Assembly: GCA_018712435.1 (NCBI GenBank)
Contig: DVGZ01000068.1
Location: 1-34,590, forward strand
Direction of reading: 5' to 3'
Length of the DNA: 34,590 nucleotides
Origin: Candidatus Caccousia avicola
GTDB taxonomy: Bacteria > Bacillota > Clostridia > Oscillospirales > Acutalibacteraceae
The position numbers and the translations under genes were made by a program. The notes beneath the pieces are model-generated. The model had not been told where the DNA came from. It did no database searches and saw only the letters and a program-made list of their open reading frames with translations. Shown here one piece after another: positions 25,215 through 32,870 of the stretch (position 1 is the stretch's first letter; the number at the start of each line of letters is the position of its first letter).

Positions 25215-26528
25215 TTATTTTGTCTCGCTGCTCTCGTTGCGCAGATCCAGGATCCGCTTGGCTTTTCCCTGGAAGCGTTCGAGCGATTTCGGCTCGACCA
25301 GCGTTACCTTGGTTTCCAGGCCAAGCACGCTTTTGAGTCTGTCGTGCAGACCGCGCTGGAGGGCTTTCAGTTCTCCATAGCTTTCAAGCAGCTCCGTGCT
25401 GACAAGCTCCACCTTCACTTCGAGGTTATCCATGAAGTTCTGGCGGCGGACTACCAGCTGGTAATGCGGTCCGATTCCCTTTGTGCTGACCAGCACGCTC
25501 TCAATCTGAGAGGGGAACACGTTCACGCCCTTGATGATCATCATGTCGTCGGTGCGTCCCGTTACCTTGTCCATGCGCACATGGGTGCGTCCGCAGCGGC
25601 ACGGCTCGTAGTTCAGGCGGGTGATATCCTTGGTGCGGTAGCGCAGCACCGGCATGCCCTCGCGCAGCAGCGTGGTCACAACGAGCTCTCCCGATTCACC
25701 CGGAGCCTTGCGCTCCCCGGTGGCGGTGTCAATGATCTCCGGCAGGAAAGCGTCCTCCGCAAAGTGCAGGCCGCAGCGGTATTCGCATTCGCCGGAAACG
25801 CCGGGGCCGGTCAGCTCCGTCATACCGTAGTTGTCGGTGACGAAAATACCGAGATTCTTTTCAATCTGTTCCCGCATTTCCTCTGTGCAGCCCTCGGAAC
25901 CCAGAAGGCCGAGACGAAGCTTGTAGTCCTCCCTCGGATAACCGGATTCCCGCACCATTTCGCTCAGGTAGAGCGCGTAGGAGGGGGTGGCGACCAGGCC
26001 GGTCACGCCGAAATCCCGGAACATCATCAGCTGCTTGGCTGTGTTGCCGGAGGAGGCGGGGATCACCGTCGCGCCGATTTTTTCCAGGCCGTAATGCAGG
26101 CCCAGCGCGCCGGTAAACAGGCCGTAGCCGAAGGAAATCTGGAAAATATCGTCCTCTGTCGCTCCCGCGGCGACCGCGACGCGCGCCACCTGGTCCGACC
26201 AGTTGTCGAGATCCTGCTTGGTGTATGCGCCCACCGTCGGCTTTCCCGTTGTGCCGGAAGAAGCGTGGATGCGCACGATCTTCTTCATCGGCTGAGCCAG
26301 CATGCGGAAGGGATAATTGTCCCGGATATCATCCTTGGTGGTAAACGGGATGTACTGGATATCGGAAAGCGTCTTGATCTTATCTCCGGTTACGCCGGCC
26401 TTTTCCAGTCTGTCATGATAGAAGGGGATATTCTCATAGCAGTAATCCACCATCCGCTTGAGGCGTTCCAGCTGGAGCGCTTCCATTTCAGGGCGGCTCA
26501 TGGTTTCAATTTCTTTTTGGAAAAACAT
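25215..26528 (-). CDS. paaK: Phenylacetate-CoA ligase family protein (copy 2)
   Basis: Second arylacetate-CoA ligase, 437 residues. The start was moved to ATG 26528, preceded by GGAGGTGTTGGA, because the 11 extra upstream residues are not family-like. SSGTTGK at 90-96, [56 protein letters not shown] and the ending QGKAKRILDLRNESSETK. It is clearly homologous to the other PaaK in the operon but divergent enough to suggest a different arylacid. It is the first gene of the operon, with promoter and palindrome upstream. Confidence 0.9.
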   Translation of the reverse strand: MFFQKEIETMSRPEMEALQLERLKRMVDYCYENIPFYHDRLEKAGVTGDKIKTLSDIQYIPFTTKDDIRDNYPFRMLAQPMKKIVRIHASSGTTGKPTVGAYTKQDLDNWSDQVARVAVAAGATEDDIFQISFGYGLFTGALGLHYGLEKIGATVIPASSGNTAKQLMMFRDFGVTGLVATPSYALYLSEMVRESGYPREDYKLRLGLLGSEGCTEEMREQIEKNLGIFVTDNYGMTELTGPGVSGECEYRCGLHFAEDAFLPEIIDTATGERKAPGESGELVVTTLLREGMPVLRYRTKDITRLNYEPCRCGRTHVRMDKVTGRTDDMMIIKGVNVFPSQIESVLVSTKGIGPHYQLVVRRQNFMDNLEVKVELVSTELLESYGELKALQRGLHDRLKSVLGLETKVTLVEPKSLERFQGKAKRILDLRNESSETK

Positions 26529-26599
26529 TCCAACACCTCCGTGCGGCTCCCCATGCCGCAATGATTTTTGCTTTTGCGTGATAGCTTGCTAAATCACTG

Positions 26600-26621
26600 G
26601 TGTTTTAAATTCAGAAAACAC
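26600..26621. promoter_or_regulatory. Palindrome at the start of the paaK-ior transcript, candidate operator
   Basis: Perfect 7-bp arms GTGTTTT (26600-26606) and AAAACAC (26615-26621) around an 8-nt spacer. It lies immediately downstream of the predicted -10 (26630-26635), covering about +2 to +23 of the minus-strand transcript, where a repressor would block initiation or clearance. No cognate regulator gene is adjacent. Confidence 0.45.
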
Positions 26622-26629
26622 TATTGTAT

Positions 26630-26658
26630 ATCATACCGCAAATTCTGCCGGAATGCAA
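26630..26658 (-). promoter_or_regulatory. Promoter of the paaK-ior-ACT operon
   Basis: Minus strand: -35 TTGCAT (26653-26658), 17-bp spacer, -10 TATGAT (26630-26635). It gives a leader of about 95 nt before the first PaaK. Confidence 0.55.
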
Positions 26659-26792
26659 TCCCGGTTTTCGGTAATTCTGCATTGCTTTTGGCGCAAAGGG
26701 AAGGAAAAGGAGATTTTTCGTCGGATAAAACAAAAAGTACAGGGCAGCTTTGACAGATCGGCGTAAATACGGCTTTCTCCGGCGGCAATGGC

Positions 26793-26821
26793 TTGATATT
26801 CTTTCCAATATCACATATAAT
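26793..26821 (+). promoter_or_regulatory. sigmaA promoter of murD
   Basis: -35 TTGATA (26793-26798), 17-bp spacer, perfect -10 TATAAT (26816-26821). The leader is about 78 nt. Confidence 0.8.
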
Positions 26822-26837
26822 AGAAAAGAAATTTGGT

Positions 26838-26886
26838 CAGGGCGGGCTTTGGCCCGCCCTGCTTGCGCGGCGGAGCGTTCTCCGCC
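26838..26886 (+). other. Two consecutive hairpins in the murD leader
   Basis: First stem CAGGGCGGGC (26838-26847) with GCCCGCCCTG (26852-26861), loop TTTG. Second stem GGCGGAG (26869-26875) with CTCCGCC (26880-26886), loop CGTT. Neither is followed by a T-run, and the second ends 19 nt before the start codon, just before the ribosome binding region. They could stabilise the mRNA, attenuate, or be bound by a regulator. Confidence 0.55.
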
Positions 26887-26905
26887 GGGGAAGGCGGGGA
26901 CAGCA

Positions 26906-28315
26906 ATGAAGCAATATGCGAATGAAAAGGCGGAGAACTTCTATCGCTCCCTGAAAGGGAAGCAGGTAGCGTTCTGCGGCATCGGAGGAAGCAATCTTCC
27001 GTTGATCCGCAGCTTTCCGGAGAAGGGAGCGATTGTGACGGCGCGCGACAAGCGTACGCGGGAACAGCTCGGTTCTCTGGCCGGTGAGCTGGAGGCGCTC
27101 GGGGTTCGTCTGGTGCTGGGAGAAGGCTATCTGGAAAATCTGACGGAGGATATTGTGTTCCGCACACCCGGAATGCGCTTTACGCAGCCGGAGCTGGCCG
27201 CAGCCCGTGCACGCGGCAGCGCCGTCACCAGCGAGATGGAGGTTTTCTTTGATCTCTGCCCCTGTCCCATCTGGGCTATCACGGGGAGCGACGGCAAGAC
27301 AACGACGACCACCATTGTCTCCGAGCTCTTGAAGGCGGCGGGAAAGCGTGTGCATCTCGGCGGAAACATCGGACGCCCGCTGCTGCCGGAGATCGACGCG
27401 ATTTCCCCGGACGACGCGGCGGTGGTGGAGCTTTCCAGCTTCCAGCTGATTTCCATGCGCCGCAGCCCGGAGGTGGCCGTGGTGACGAACCTGTCGCCCA
27501 ACCATCTTGATATCCATAAGGATATGAGGGAGTATATCGACGCGAAGAAAAATATATTCCTGCATCAGAACGCGTTCGGGCGCGCCGTGTTGAACGCGGA
27601 CAATGAGATTACCGCTTCTTTTGTCCCGGAAGCGCGTGGGGACGTGCTTCTGTTCAGCCGTACAAAGCCGTGTGAACGCGGTGTATGGGTGTCGCAGGAA
27701 GGGTGGATTACGGTTTCCGAGAATGGGAAAAGCACCCCGATTCTGCGGACGGACGAAATCCGCATTCCCGGTCTGCATAATGTGGAAAATTATCTGGCGG
27801 CCATTGCGGCGGTCTGGGGAACCGTGGACGCGGAAAAGATCCGGCAGGTGGCCCGTACCTTTGCGGGCGTGGCCCACCGCAACGAGCTGGTCCGGGAGCG
27901 GCACGGTGTGCGCTGGTACAACGATTCCATCGGCACCAGCCCGACGCGGACGATGCGCGGCGCGCTCTCGCTCTACTCGGATAAAATCATTCTGATTGCG
28001 GGCGGCTATGACAAGCACCTGTCCTATGAGGAGCTGGGCGCGCGCGTCCCGGAGACGGTGAAGAGCCTTGTCCTCATGGGGGCGACAGCCGATAAAATCG
28101 AAGCCGCCGTGCGGGCCGCCGCTTCCTATCGCGAGGGAAAGCCCGCGATTTATCGCGTCGGTTCCATGGAGGAAGCGGTTTCCCTTTGCGACAGGCTCGC
28201 GAAGGAAGGGGATATCGTCACGCTGTCCCCGGCCTCGGCCAGCTTTGATTTGTACCGCAATTTTGAGGAGCGCGGGGACCATTTCAAGCGTCTGGTGCAG
28301 GAGCTTCCTGAATAA
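26906..28315 (+). CDS. murD: UDP-N-acetylmuramoyl-L-alanine--D-glutamate ligase
   Basis: Adds D-Glu to UDP-MurNAc-L-Ala in peptidoglycan synthesis. 469 residues from ATG 26906 with GGCGGGGACAGC upstream. N-terminal UDP-binding domain VAFCGIGGSNLPLIRSF; ATP-binding GSDGKTTTT (127-135); central domain VVELSSFQL, VVTNLSPNHLDIHKDMREY and FRTPGMR; C-terminal domain YNDSIGTSPTRTMRGAL, ILIAGGYDKHLSYEELG, and TLSPASASFDLYRNFEERGDHFKRLV. It stands apart from the usual dcw cluster, followed 33 nt later by the M42 genes. Confidence 0.95.
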   Translation: MKQYANEKAENFYRSLKGKQVAFCGIGGSNLPLIRSFPEKGAIVTARDKRTREQLGSLAGELEALGVRLVLGEGYLENLTEDIVFRTPGMRFTQPELAAARARGSAVTSEMEVFFDLCPCPIWAITGSDGKTTTTTIVSELLKAAGKRVHLGGNIGRPLLPEIDAISPDDAAVVELSSFQLISMRRSPEVAVVTNLSPNHLDIHKDMREYIDAKKNIFLHQNAFGRAVLNADNEITASFVPEARGDVLLFSRTKPCERGVWVSQEGWITVSENGKSTPILRTDEIRIPGLHNVENYLAAIAAVWGTVDAEKIRQVARTFAGVAHRNELVRERHGVRWYNDSIGTSPTRTMRGALSLYSDKIILIAGGYDKHLSYEELGARVPETVKSLVLMGATADKIEAAVRAAASYREGKPAIYRVGSMEEAVSLCDRLAKEGDIVTLSPASASFDLYRNFEERGDHFKRLVQELPE

Positions 28316-28348
28316 ACAAGGTGCCCGGCGGGGCGGAAAGGAATCCGG

Positions 28349-29350
28349 ATGGAAAAACTCAGGGAATTGGTGTTTCGTCTTTGCGGCGAACCGGGACTGC
28401 CCGGTGAGGAAAAAAGCGCCGCCGCGCTGCTGGCGCGTGAGATCGCGCCGTTTGCGGATCGCGTGGAGACGGATGCGAACGGCAACGTTTTCGCGTGGCT
28501 TGGACAACAGGGGGCGAAGGAACGTGTGCTGCTGGACGCGCATATGGATCAGGTCGGCCTGATTGTCACAAGACTGGAAAAGGACGGCAGGATCGCCGTG
28601 GATCGCTGCGGCGGCGTGGATCGGCGTGTGCTGCCGGGCGCGCCGGTGCTGGTGCATGGAGCGCAGAAGCTTGCCGGCGTCATTGCTGCGGCGGAACACC
28701 CGGAGAAGGAGAAGTCCGATCGTCTGTGGGTGGATTGCGGACGGAGCGGGGAAGAATTGGGGCAGCTGGTTTCCCCCGGTGACCGTGTGACGCTCTGGCA
28801 GCGCCCAGTTTCCCTTTTGGGGGATCGGATCAGCTGCGCGGCGCTGGATGATCGCTGCGGCTGTGCCGTTCTAATCCGCTGTGCCGAGCTGCTGAAAGAG
28901 GAACCGCTGTCCTGCGAGGTGGTGGTCCAGTTCAGCACTTTGGAGGAAATCGGATGCCAGGGCGCGGGAGTGGGCGCTTACCGCATACAGCCGACGCGCG
29001 CTGTGGCGGTCGACGTCAGCTTTGCTTCCCAGCCCGGTGTGCCGCCTGAAAAATGCGGCACGCTTGGCGGCGGTCCGATGATCGGCATTTCTCCTGTTCT
29101 GGACGGGAATATGAGCCGCCGGATGGTATCGCTGGCCCGGCGCGACGGGATTCCGTATTCCTGCGAGGTAATGGGCGGGGAAACGTCCACCAACGGGGAT
29201 CGCATCGCCGTTTCCCGTTCCGGCGTGCCGACGGCGCTGCTGTCGGTCCCGCTGCGGAATATGCACACAGCGGCAGAAGTGATTGATTTGCGCGATGTGG
29301 AGCGCACCGCGCAGCTGCTGGCATCCTATCTCAAGGAGGTGCGGGAATGA
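28349..29350 (+). CDS. M42 family aminopeptidase (TET-like), complete active site
   Basis: Cobalt- or zinc-dependent aminopeptidase of the M42 group, which forms hollow dodecamers. 333 residues. All five metal ligands and the catalytic Glu are present: H65 (LLDAHMDQVG), D167 (ALDDRCG), catalytic E199 and ligand E200 (TLEEIGCQGA), D222 (AVDVSFASQPG), H306 (RNMHTAAEV). The PA-like lid domain (about 75-160) is intact. It overlaps the next gene by 4 nt and follows murD by 33 nt. A cytoplasmic peptide-degrading role is likely, maybe for short peptides. Confidence 0.9.
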   Translation: MEKLRELVFRLCGEPGLPGEEKSAAALLAREIAPFADRVETDANGNVFAWLGQQGAKERVLLDAHMDQVGLIVTRLEKDGRIAVDRCGGVDRRVLPGAPVLVHGAQKLAGVIAAAEHPEKEKSDRLWVDCGRSGEELGQLVSPGDRVTLWQRPVSLLGDRISCAALDDRCGCAVLIRCAELLKEEPLSCEVVVQFSTLEEIGCQGAGVGAYRIQPTRAVAVDVSFASQPGVPPEKCGTLGGGPMIGISPVLDGNMSRRMVSLARRDGIPYSCEVMGGETSTNGDRIAVSRSGVPTALLSVPLRNMHTAAEVIDLRDVERTAQLLASYLKEVRE

Positions 29351-30375
29351 TCAACTGGGATTTTTTGCAGGAGCTCTGTTCCATTCCCGGCGTCTCAGGG
29401 GAAGAAAAGGGCGTGCGCGAGCGGATTCTCCGTGAATTGGAGCCGCTTGGGAATGTCTCCCTTCACACAACCCCGCTTGGCTGTTTGACCGTGAAAAAGC
29501 AGGGAAGAAAGAAAGCTTCCGTTTCCGTGCTGATCTGTGCTCCGATGGATGAACCGGGATTTTTGGTATCGCGGATCTGTGACGATGGAACAGTGAAGCT
29601 GACGCCGGTGGGAGACATATCCGGACAGGCTCTGTGCGGACGGCCCGTGACGGTCTGCACCGCAAAAGGGGAACTGCCCGGCGTGCTGGGAGCCAAGCCG
29701 GTTCATCTGCTGACGGCGGAGGAACGGGGAAAACCGGTTTCTGCCGGGGAACTGTATCTGGATATCGGCGCGCTCAGCAAAGAAGAAGCGGGCGAGGCGG
29801 TGTATCCCGGCGACCGGGTAGTGTTTGCCTCCCCCTGGAGTCAGTCCGGAAATATGGTGTTTGGCCGCTCGCTGACTAGCCGCGCCGCCTGTGCGGTACT
29901 GGTTTCCCTGCTGCACCGGGATTTGGAATGTGATCTGACGGCTGCTTTCACAACACAGGGAGAAACAGGGGCGGGCGGTCTGATGACAGTGGTGCACGAC
30001 GTTCAGCCGGATGTGGTGCTCTGCATCGAAGGAGCGCAGGCGTCTTCGCCGGATGAGGAGGACGGGGGCTGCGCGCTGGGAAAAGGACCTTCCGTCAGCT
30101 TCATGGATACCCGTATGGTATACGATTCCCGTCTGTTCCGGAGCGTGATAGAGATGGCCTGCCGCCTGCACATCCCCTGTCAGGAGCGCACGGCGGTGGA
30201 CGGAGACGGTTCCGCGGGACGTGCAGCGTCGCAGACAGGAGCGCGCACCCTGATGGTGCGGATCCCGGTTCGCTATCCGGGAGTTCCGGTTTCCATGACG
30301 GCAAAGGAAGATCTGGAGAGCATCGTACGGCTTTTGGAGGCCGTTTGTCCGGAGATTGCCGGCGGAAGCTTTTGA
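29347..30375 (+). CDS. M42-like protein with lost active-site residues
   Basis: 342 residues, clearly homologous to the preceding M42 along its length (SIPGVSGEEKGVRERIL, a lid region, the same last helix). The metal ligands are replaced. The metal-binding His is P66 (APMDEPGFLV). LDDR is LTSR (T177, S178). The catalytic Glu is G205 while the next Glu (E206) is kept. The next Asp is E228 (CIEGAQAS). The last His is replaced (G312, RYPGVPVSM). It cannot be a normal metalloaminopeptidase, yet has no frameshift or stop. Likely a pseudoenzyme subunit or regulator of the active M42 it is coupled to (4-nt overlap). Confidence 0.8.
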   Translation: MINWDFLQELCSIPGVSGEEKGVRERILRELEPLGNVSLHTTPLGCLTVKKQGRKKASVSVLICAPMDEPGFLVSRICDDGTVKLTPVGDISGQALCGRPVTVCTAKGELPGVLGAKPVHLLTAEERGKPVSAGELYLDIGALSKEEAGEAVYPGDRVVFASPWSQSGNMVFGRSLTSRAACAVLVSLLHRDLECDLTAAFTTQGETGAGGLMTVVHDVQPDVVLCIEGAQASSPDEEDGGCALGKGPSVSFMDTRMVYDSRLFRSVIEMACRLHIPCQERTAVDGDGSAGRAASQTGARTLMVRIPVRYPGVPVSMTAKEDLESIVRLLEAVCPEIAGGSF

Positions 30376-30430
30376 CATTGCTATATGACAGCGCAATGCT
30401 GTTTATTTGAGTAAGGGTAAGGACAAAAAC

Positions 30431-31171
30431 ATGATAAGAAGAATTCAGGATGAAAGCAGGCTTCTGCCCTGGGCAGAGGATCCGATCGGGCTGCGCGCCT
30501 GCGCTGCCGCCGCTGCTTACGGCTTGGACGGGCATATCTGTCAGTTCTGGCTGCAAAATGAAGATACGCTCCTCTGCCGTATGGACGATACAATGATGCT
30601 CTGTGCGGGGGCGCATGTGGATTGGGAGGAAATCAAGGGCTTTCTTCCTTTGACAGGTGCGCGCGTGCTGCTGTGCCGGGAGGAGGAGGCAGAGCATTTG
30701 CAGCTTCCCGTCTTGGTCTCGGGCTGGGTGATGCTTCGTGAAAATGAGAAAAGCGATCCGCCCCCCTTCTGTCAGGCAGAGGAAAACCCAAGTCTGCGTG
30801 AGCTTCATGCGCTTCTGACGCAGTGCGAAACGGAATCGTTCCATGCACCGGAATTTGAACCGTTCTATCTGGATCTTTCGCATCGCACTCGCCACGGCGA
30901 AGCGGTGAGCATTGGACTTCGGCGCGGAGGACGGCTGATAGCAGCGGCATTTTGTACAGCCAAAACGGAAATGATGGCCATCCTTTCGGGTGTGGCAGTG
31001 CTGCCGGAGCTGCGGGGGAATGGGTTTGGCTCCGCTGTCGTCAGGGCTTTGCAGGAAAAGCTGTGCCAGCCGAAACAGTGTGTGTACCGTGCGCAGAGTG
31101 AGAACCAGGCGTTTTATGAAGCGCTTGGCTTTCAGAATGCGTTTGCCTTCCGGGAGCTCAGTCTGGAATAA
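30431..31171 (+). CDS. GNAT family N-acetyltransferase
   Basis: 246 residues from ATG 30431 (AAGGGTAAGGA upstream); a TTG start at 30407 is possible but adds only eight residues. The C-terminal half is a GNAT fold: motif A is VAVLPELRGNGFGSAVVRALQEKL (about residues 190-213), with RGNGFG as the acetyl-CoA pyrophosphate loop, followed by SENQAFYEALGFQ. The N-terminal about 110 residues (PLGLRACAAAAAYG..., ...HICQFWLQNEDTLLCRMDDTMMLCAG) are a second, degenerate acyltransferase-like half common in such clostridial proteins. Substrate unknown. Confidence 0.85.
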   Translation: MIRRIQDESRLLPWAEDPIGLRACAAAAAYGLDGHICQFWLQNEDTLLCRMDDTMMLCAGAHVDWEEIKGFLPLTGARVLLCREEEAEHLQLPVLVSGWVMLRENEKSDPPPFCQAEENPSLRELHALLTQCETESFHAPEFEPFYLDLSHRTRHGEAVSIGLRRGGRLIAAAFCTAKTEMMAILSGVAVLPELRGNGFGSAVVRALQEKLCQPKQCVYRAQSENQAFYEALGFQNAFAFRELSLE

Positions 31172-31237
31172 ATCAGGAAAGTACATAGGACTGCCCGAGC
31201 GTTTCGGTTCAGTCATGGAACAGGAGAGACTATTTCA

Positions 31238-32512
31238 ATGATTATCTACCCTTCTTTTGCGATCGATCCCTCGATTCAGAAAGCCGGAGAACGCGCCATG
31301 GAGCGCATTGCACCGGTGCTGGCGGGAATTGATGAGACGGCGGATTACAATCAGCAGAAAATGATGGCGGCTTTTTCCGCCGCGCATGTCAGCGAAAGCC
31401 ATTTTGCAGCTTCCACGGGCTACGGCTACGGAGACCGGGGACGGGAAGCGCTGGATCAGGTGTATGCGTATGCTCTCGGCGCGGAGGATGCGTTGGTGCG
31501 GCATAATTTTGTCTGCGGGACGCATGCCCTGACGGTAGCGCTTTTTGGCGTGCTGCGTCCGGGGGATACCATGCTGAGCGTGACGGGGGTGCCCTACGAT
31601 ACCTTGCAGGGCGTGATCGGCTTAACCGGAGACGGAAACGGTTCCCTGCGTGAGTTTGGCATCCATTATGAGCAGGTGGATCTCAAGCCCGATGGAACTC
31701 CCGATTATGAGGAGATCGCCCGCCGTGTGAAGCCGGGGCTGAAAATGGCATATCTTCAGCGTTCGCGCGGATACAGCCTGCGTCCGTCTCTGTTTGTGGA
31801 GGAGATTGGGAAGATTGCAAAGTTGGTCAAGGAAAAAGCGCCGGATTGTATTGTGATGGTGGACAACTGCTACGGGGAGTTTGTCCAGCGGGAAGAGCCT
31901 CTGGCCTACGGAGCGGATCTGATGGCCGGATCCCTCATTAAAAATCCGGGCGGTGGTGTGGCCCCCACAGGAGGATATATCGCGGGGCGGCGCGATCTGG
32001 TGGAAAGCTGCGCATACCGTCTGACCACGCCCGGCACAGGGCGTGAGGTGGGTGCAACACTGGGGACGAACCGTGAACTGTTTATGGGAGCTTTCCATGC
32101 TCCGCATGTGACCGGCGAGGCTCTTAAGACGGCTGCCTTCACAGCTGCTTTGTTCAGTGAATTTGGCTATGACGTGACCCCCCGTCCCGATGAGCCGCGC
32201 GCCGATATTATCCAGACCGTGATGCTGCGGCGTGAGGAAGCGCTGGTGGCTTTCTGCCGTGGAGTACAGAAAGGTGCTCCGGTGGATTCCTTCGTCACAC
32301 CAGAGCCCTGGGACATGCCCGGCTATGATTCCCAGGTGATTATGGCGGCCGGAGCCTTTACGCTTGGGGCTTCCATCGAGCTTTCCGCCGACGCTCCTCT
32401 GCGTGAGCCGTATGCGGCGTGGATGCAGGGCGGTCTGAATTTCCACAGCGGCAGGCTGGGCGCGATGCTGGCTGCGCAGTCTATGCTGGATGAAGGGCTT
32501 TTGGGAAAATAA
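31238..32512 (+). CDS. Methionine gamma-lyase family (YnbB-like) PLP protein
   Basis: Fold-type I PLP enzyme often annotated as methionine gamma-lyase family or aluminium-resistance protein. 424 residues. GYGYGDRGREALDQVYA near residue 60, EDALVRHNFVCGTHALTVALFGVLRPGD, VMVDNCYGEF with the PLP Asp, MAGSLIKNPGGG with Schiff-base K235, GGYIAGR and LTTPGTGREVGATLG. The start ATG 31238 is preceded by ACAGGAGAGAC. The enzymatic activity of this group is not clearly established. No hfq or miaA neighbours as in other Firmicutes. Confidence 0.9.
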   Translation: MIIYPSFAIDPSIQKAGERAMERIAPVLAGIDETADYNQQKMMAAFSAAHVSESHFAASTGYGYGDRGREALDQVYAYALGAEDALVRHNFVCGTHALTVALFGVLRPGDTMLSVTGVPYDTLQGVIGLTGDGNGSLREFGIHYEQVDLKPDGTPDYEEIARRVKPGLKMAYLQRSRGYSLRPSLFVEEIGKIAKLVKEKAPDCIVMVDNCYGEFVQREEPLAYGADLMAGSLIKNPGGGVAPTGGYIAGRRDLVESCAYRLTTPGTGREVGATLGTNRELFMGAFHAPHVTGEALKTAAFTAALFSEFGYDVTPRPDEPRADIIQTVMLRREEALVAFCRGVQKGAPVDSFVTPEPWDMPGYDSQVIMAAGAFTLGASIELSADAPLREPYAAWMQGGLNFHSGRLGAMLAAQSMLDEGLLGK

Positions 32513-32515
32513 CCG

Positions 32516-32544
32516 TTGCTTTTTGTTTGATCTTTCACTATAAT
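32516..32544 (+). promoter_or_regulatory. sigmaA promoter in front of the tRNA-Leu array
   Basis: -35 TTGCTT (32516-32521), 17-bp spacer, perfect -10 TATAAT (32539-32544). It lies just after the stop of the PLP gene and 48 nt before the first tRNA-Leu 5' copy. It may be the original tRNA-Leu promoter, now separated from the intact tRNA by about 1.9 kb. Confidence 0.75.
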
Positions 32545-32571
32545 ATTTTTTATCCCTATCATATATTTTTG

Positions 32572-32587
32572 GGGGGCTTTTGCCCCC
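32572..32587 (+). terminator. Hairpin upstream of tRNA-Leu copy 1
   Basis: GGGGGC (32572-32577), TTTT loop, GCCCCC (32582-32587), then ATTAT before the tRNA-like start. Without a T-run after it, it is likely a processing or stabilising stem; hairpins sit in the same place before every tRNA copy here. Confidence 0.5.
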
Positions 32588-32592
32588 ATTAT

Positions 32593-32649
<57 letters not shown>

Positions 32650-32668
32650 TATTCCCCACCAATCAGGT

Positions 32669-32836
32669 AAAAGCAGGCCATGGCCTGTTTTTATAGATGC
32701 GGGTCAAGCGCAACGCTCCGCCTCGGGTATTCTTTCCCCGAGTAAAAAACAGAGGAAAACAAAATAGCGACAGGAAAAACTCCTGTCGCTCATATAAGCG
32801 GGTATGGCGGAATTGGCAGACGTGCTGGATTTAGGT
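32669..32836 (+). repeat. Left copy of a ~165-bp repeat (cassette 3' end)
   Basis: Holds a terminator-like palindrome CAGGCCATGGCCTG (32674-32687) followed by TTTTTAT, a hairpin CTCGGG...CCCGAG (about 32722-32742), the hairpin GCGACAGGA-AAAAC-TCCTGTCGC (32767-32789) and the tRNA 5' copy 2. The right copy is at 34381-34547. Identity is near complete from 32716 onward and lower before that. This copy belongs to the ORF-less first unit. Confidence 0.85.
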
Positions 32837-32854
32837 GCTGTCACCTCAGTGAAG
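32798..32854 (+). pseudogene. tRNA-Leu 5' part, copy 2 (attL-like junction)
   Basis: 32798-32836 equals the first 39 nt of the intact tRNA-Leu except one C-to-T change (GACGTG). The same break after TTTAGGT is followed by the identical 18-nt extension (32837-32854) seen at copy 1. It is preceded by the GCGACAGGA hairpin and TCATATAA, identical to the bases before the intact tRNA. The first cargo gene begins 16 nt after the shared extension. Confidence 0.85.
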
Positions 32855-32870
32855 AAAGTGCAGGTGTGAT

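Noticed and set aside
26750-26778. TTGACA at 26750-26755 as murD promoter
   Set aside because: No usable -10 lies 16-18 bp downstream (CTTTCT). The TTGATA/TATAAT pair at 26793-26821 is much better.
30372-30400. TTGACA-containing promoter and inverted repeat before the GNAT gene
   Set aside because: The TTGACA overlaps the end of the M42-like gene and the -10 position reads AATGCT. The inverted repeat CATTGC/GCAATG is only 6 bp. Not enough to call.
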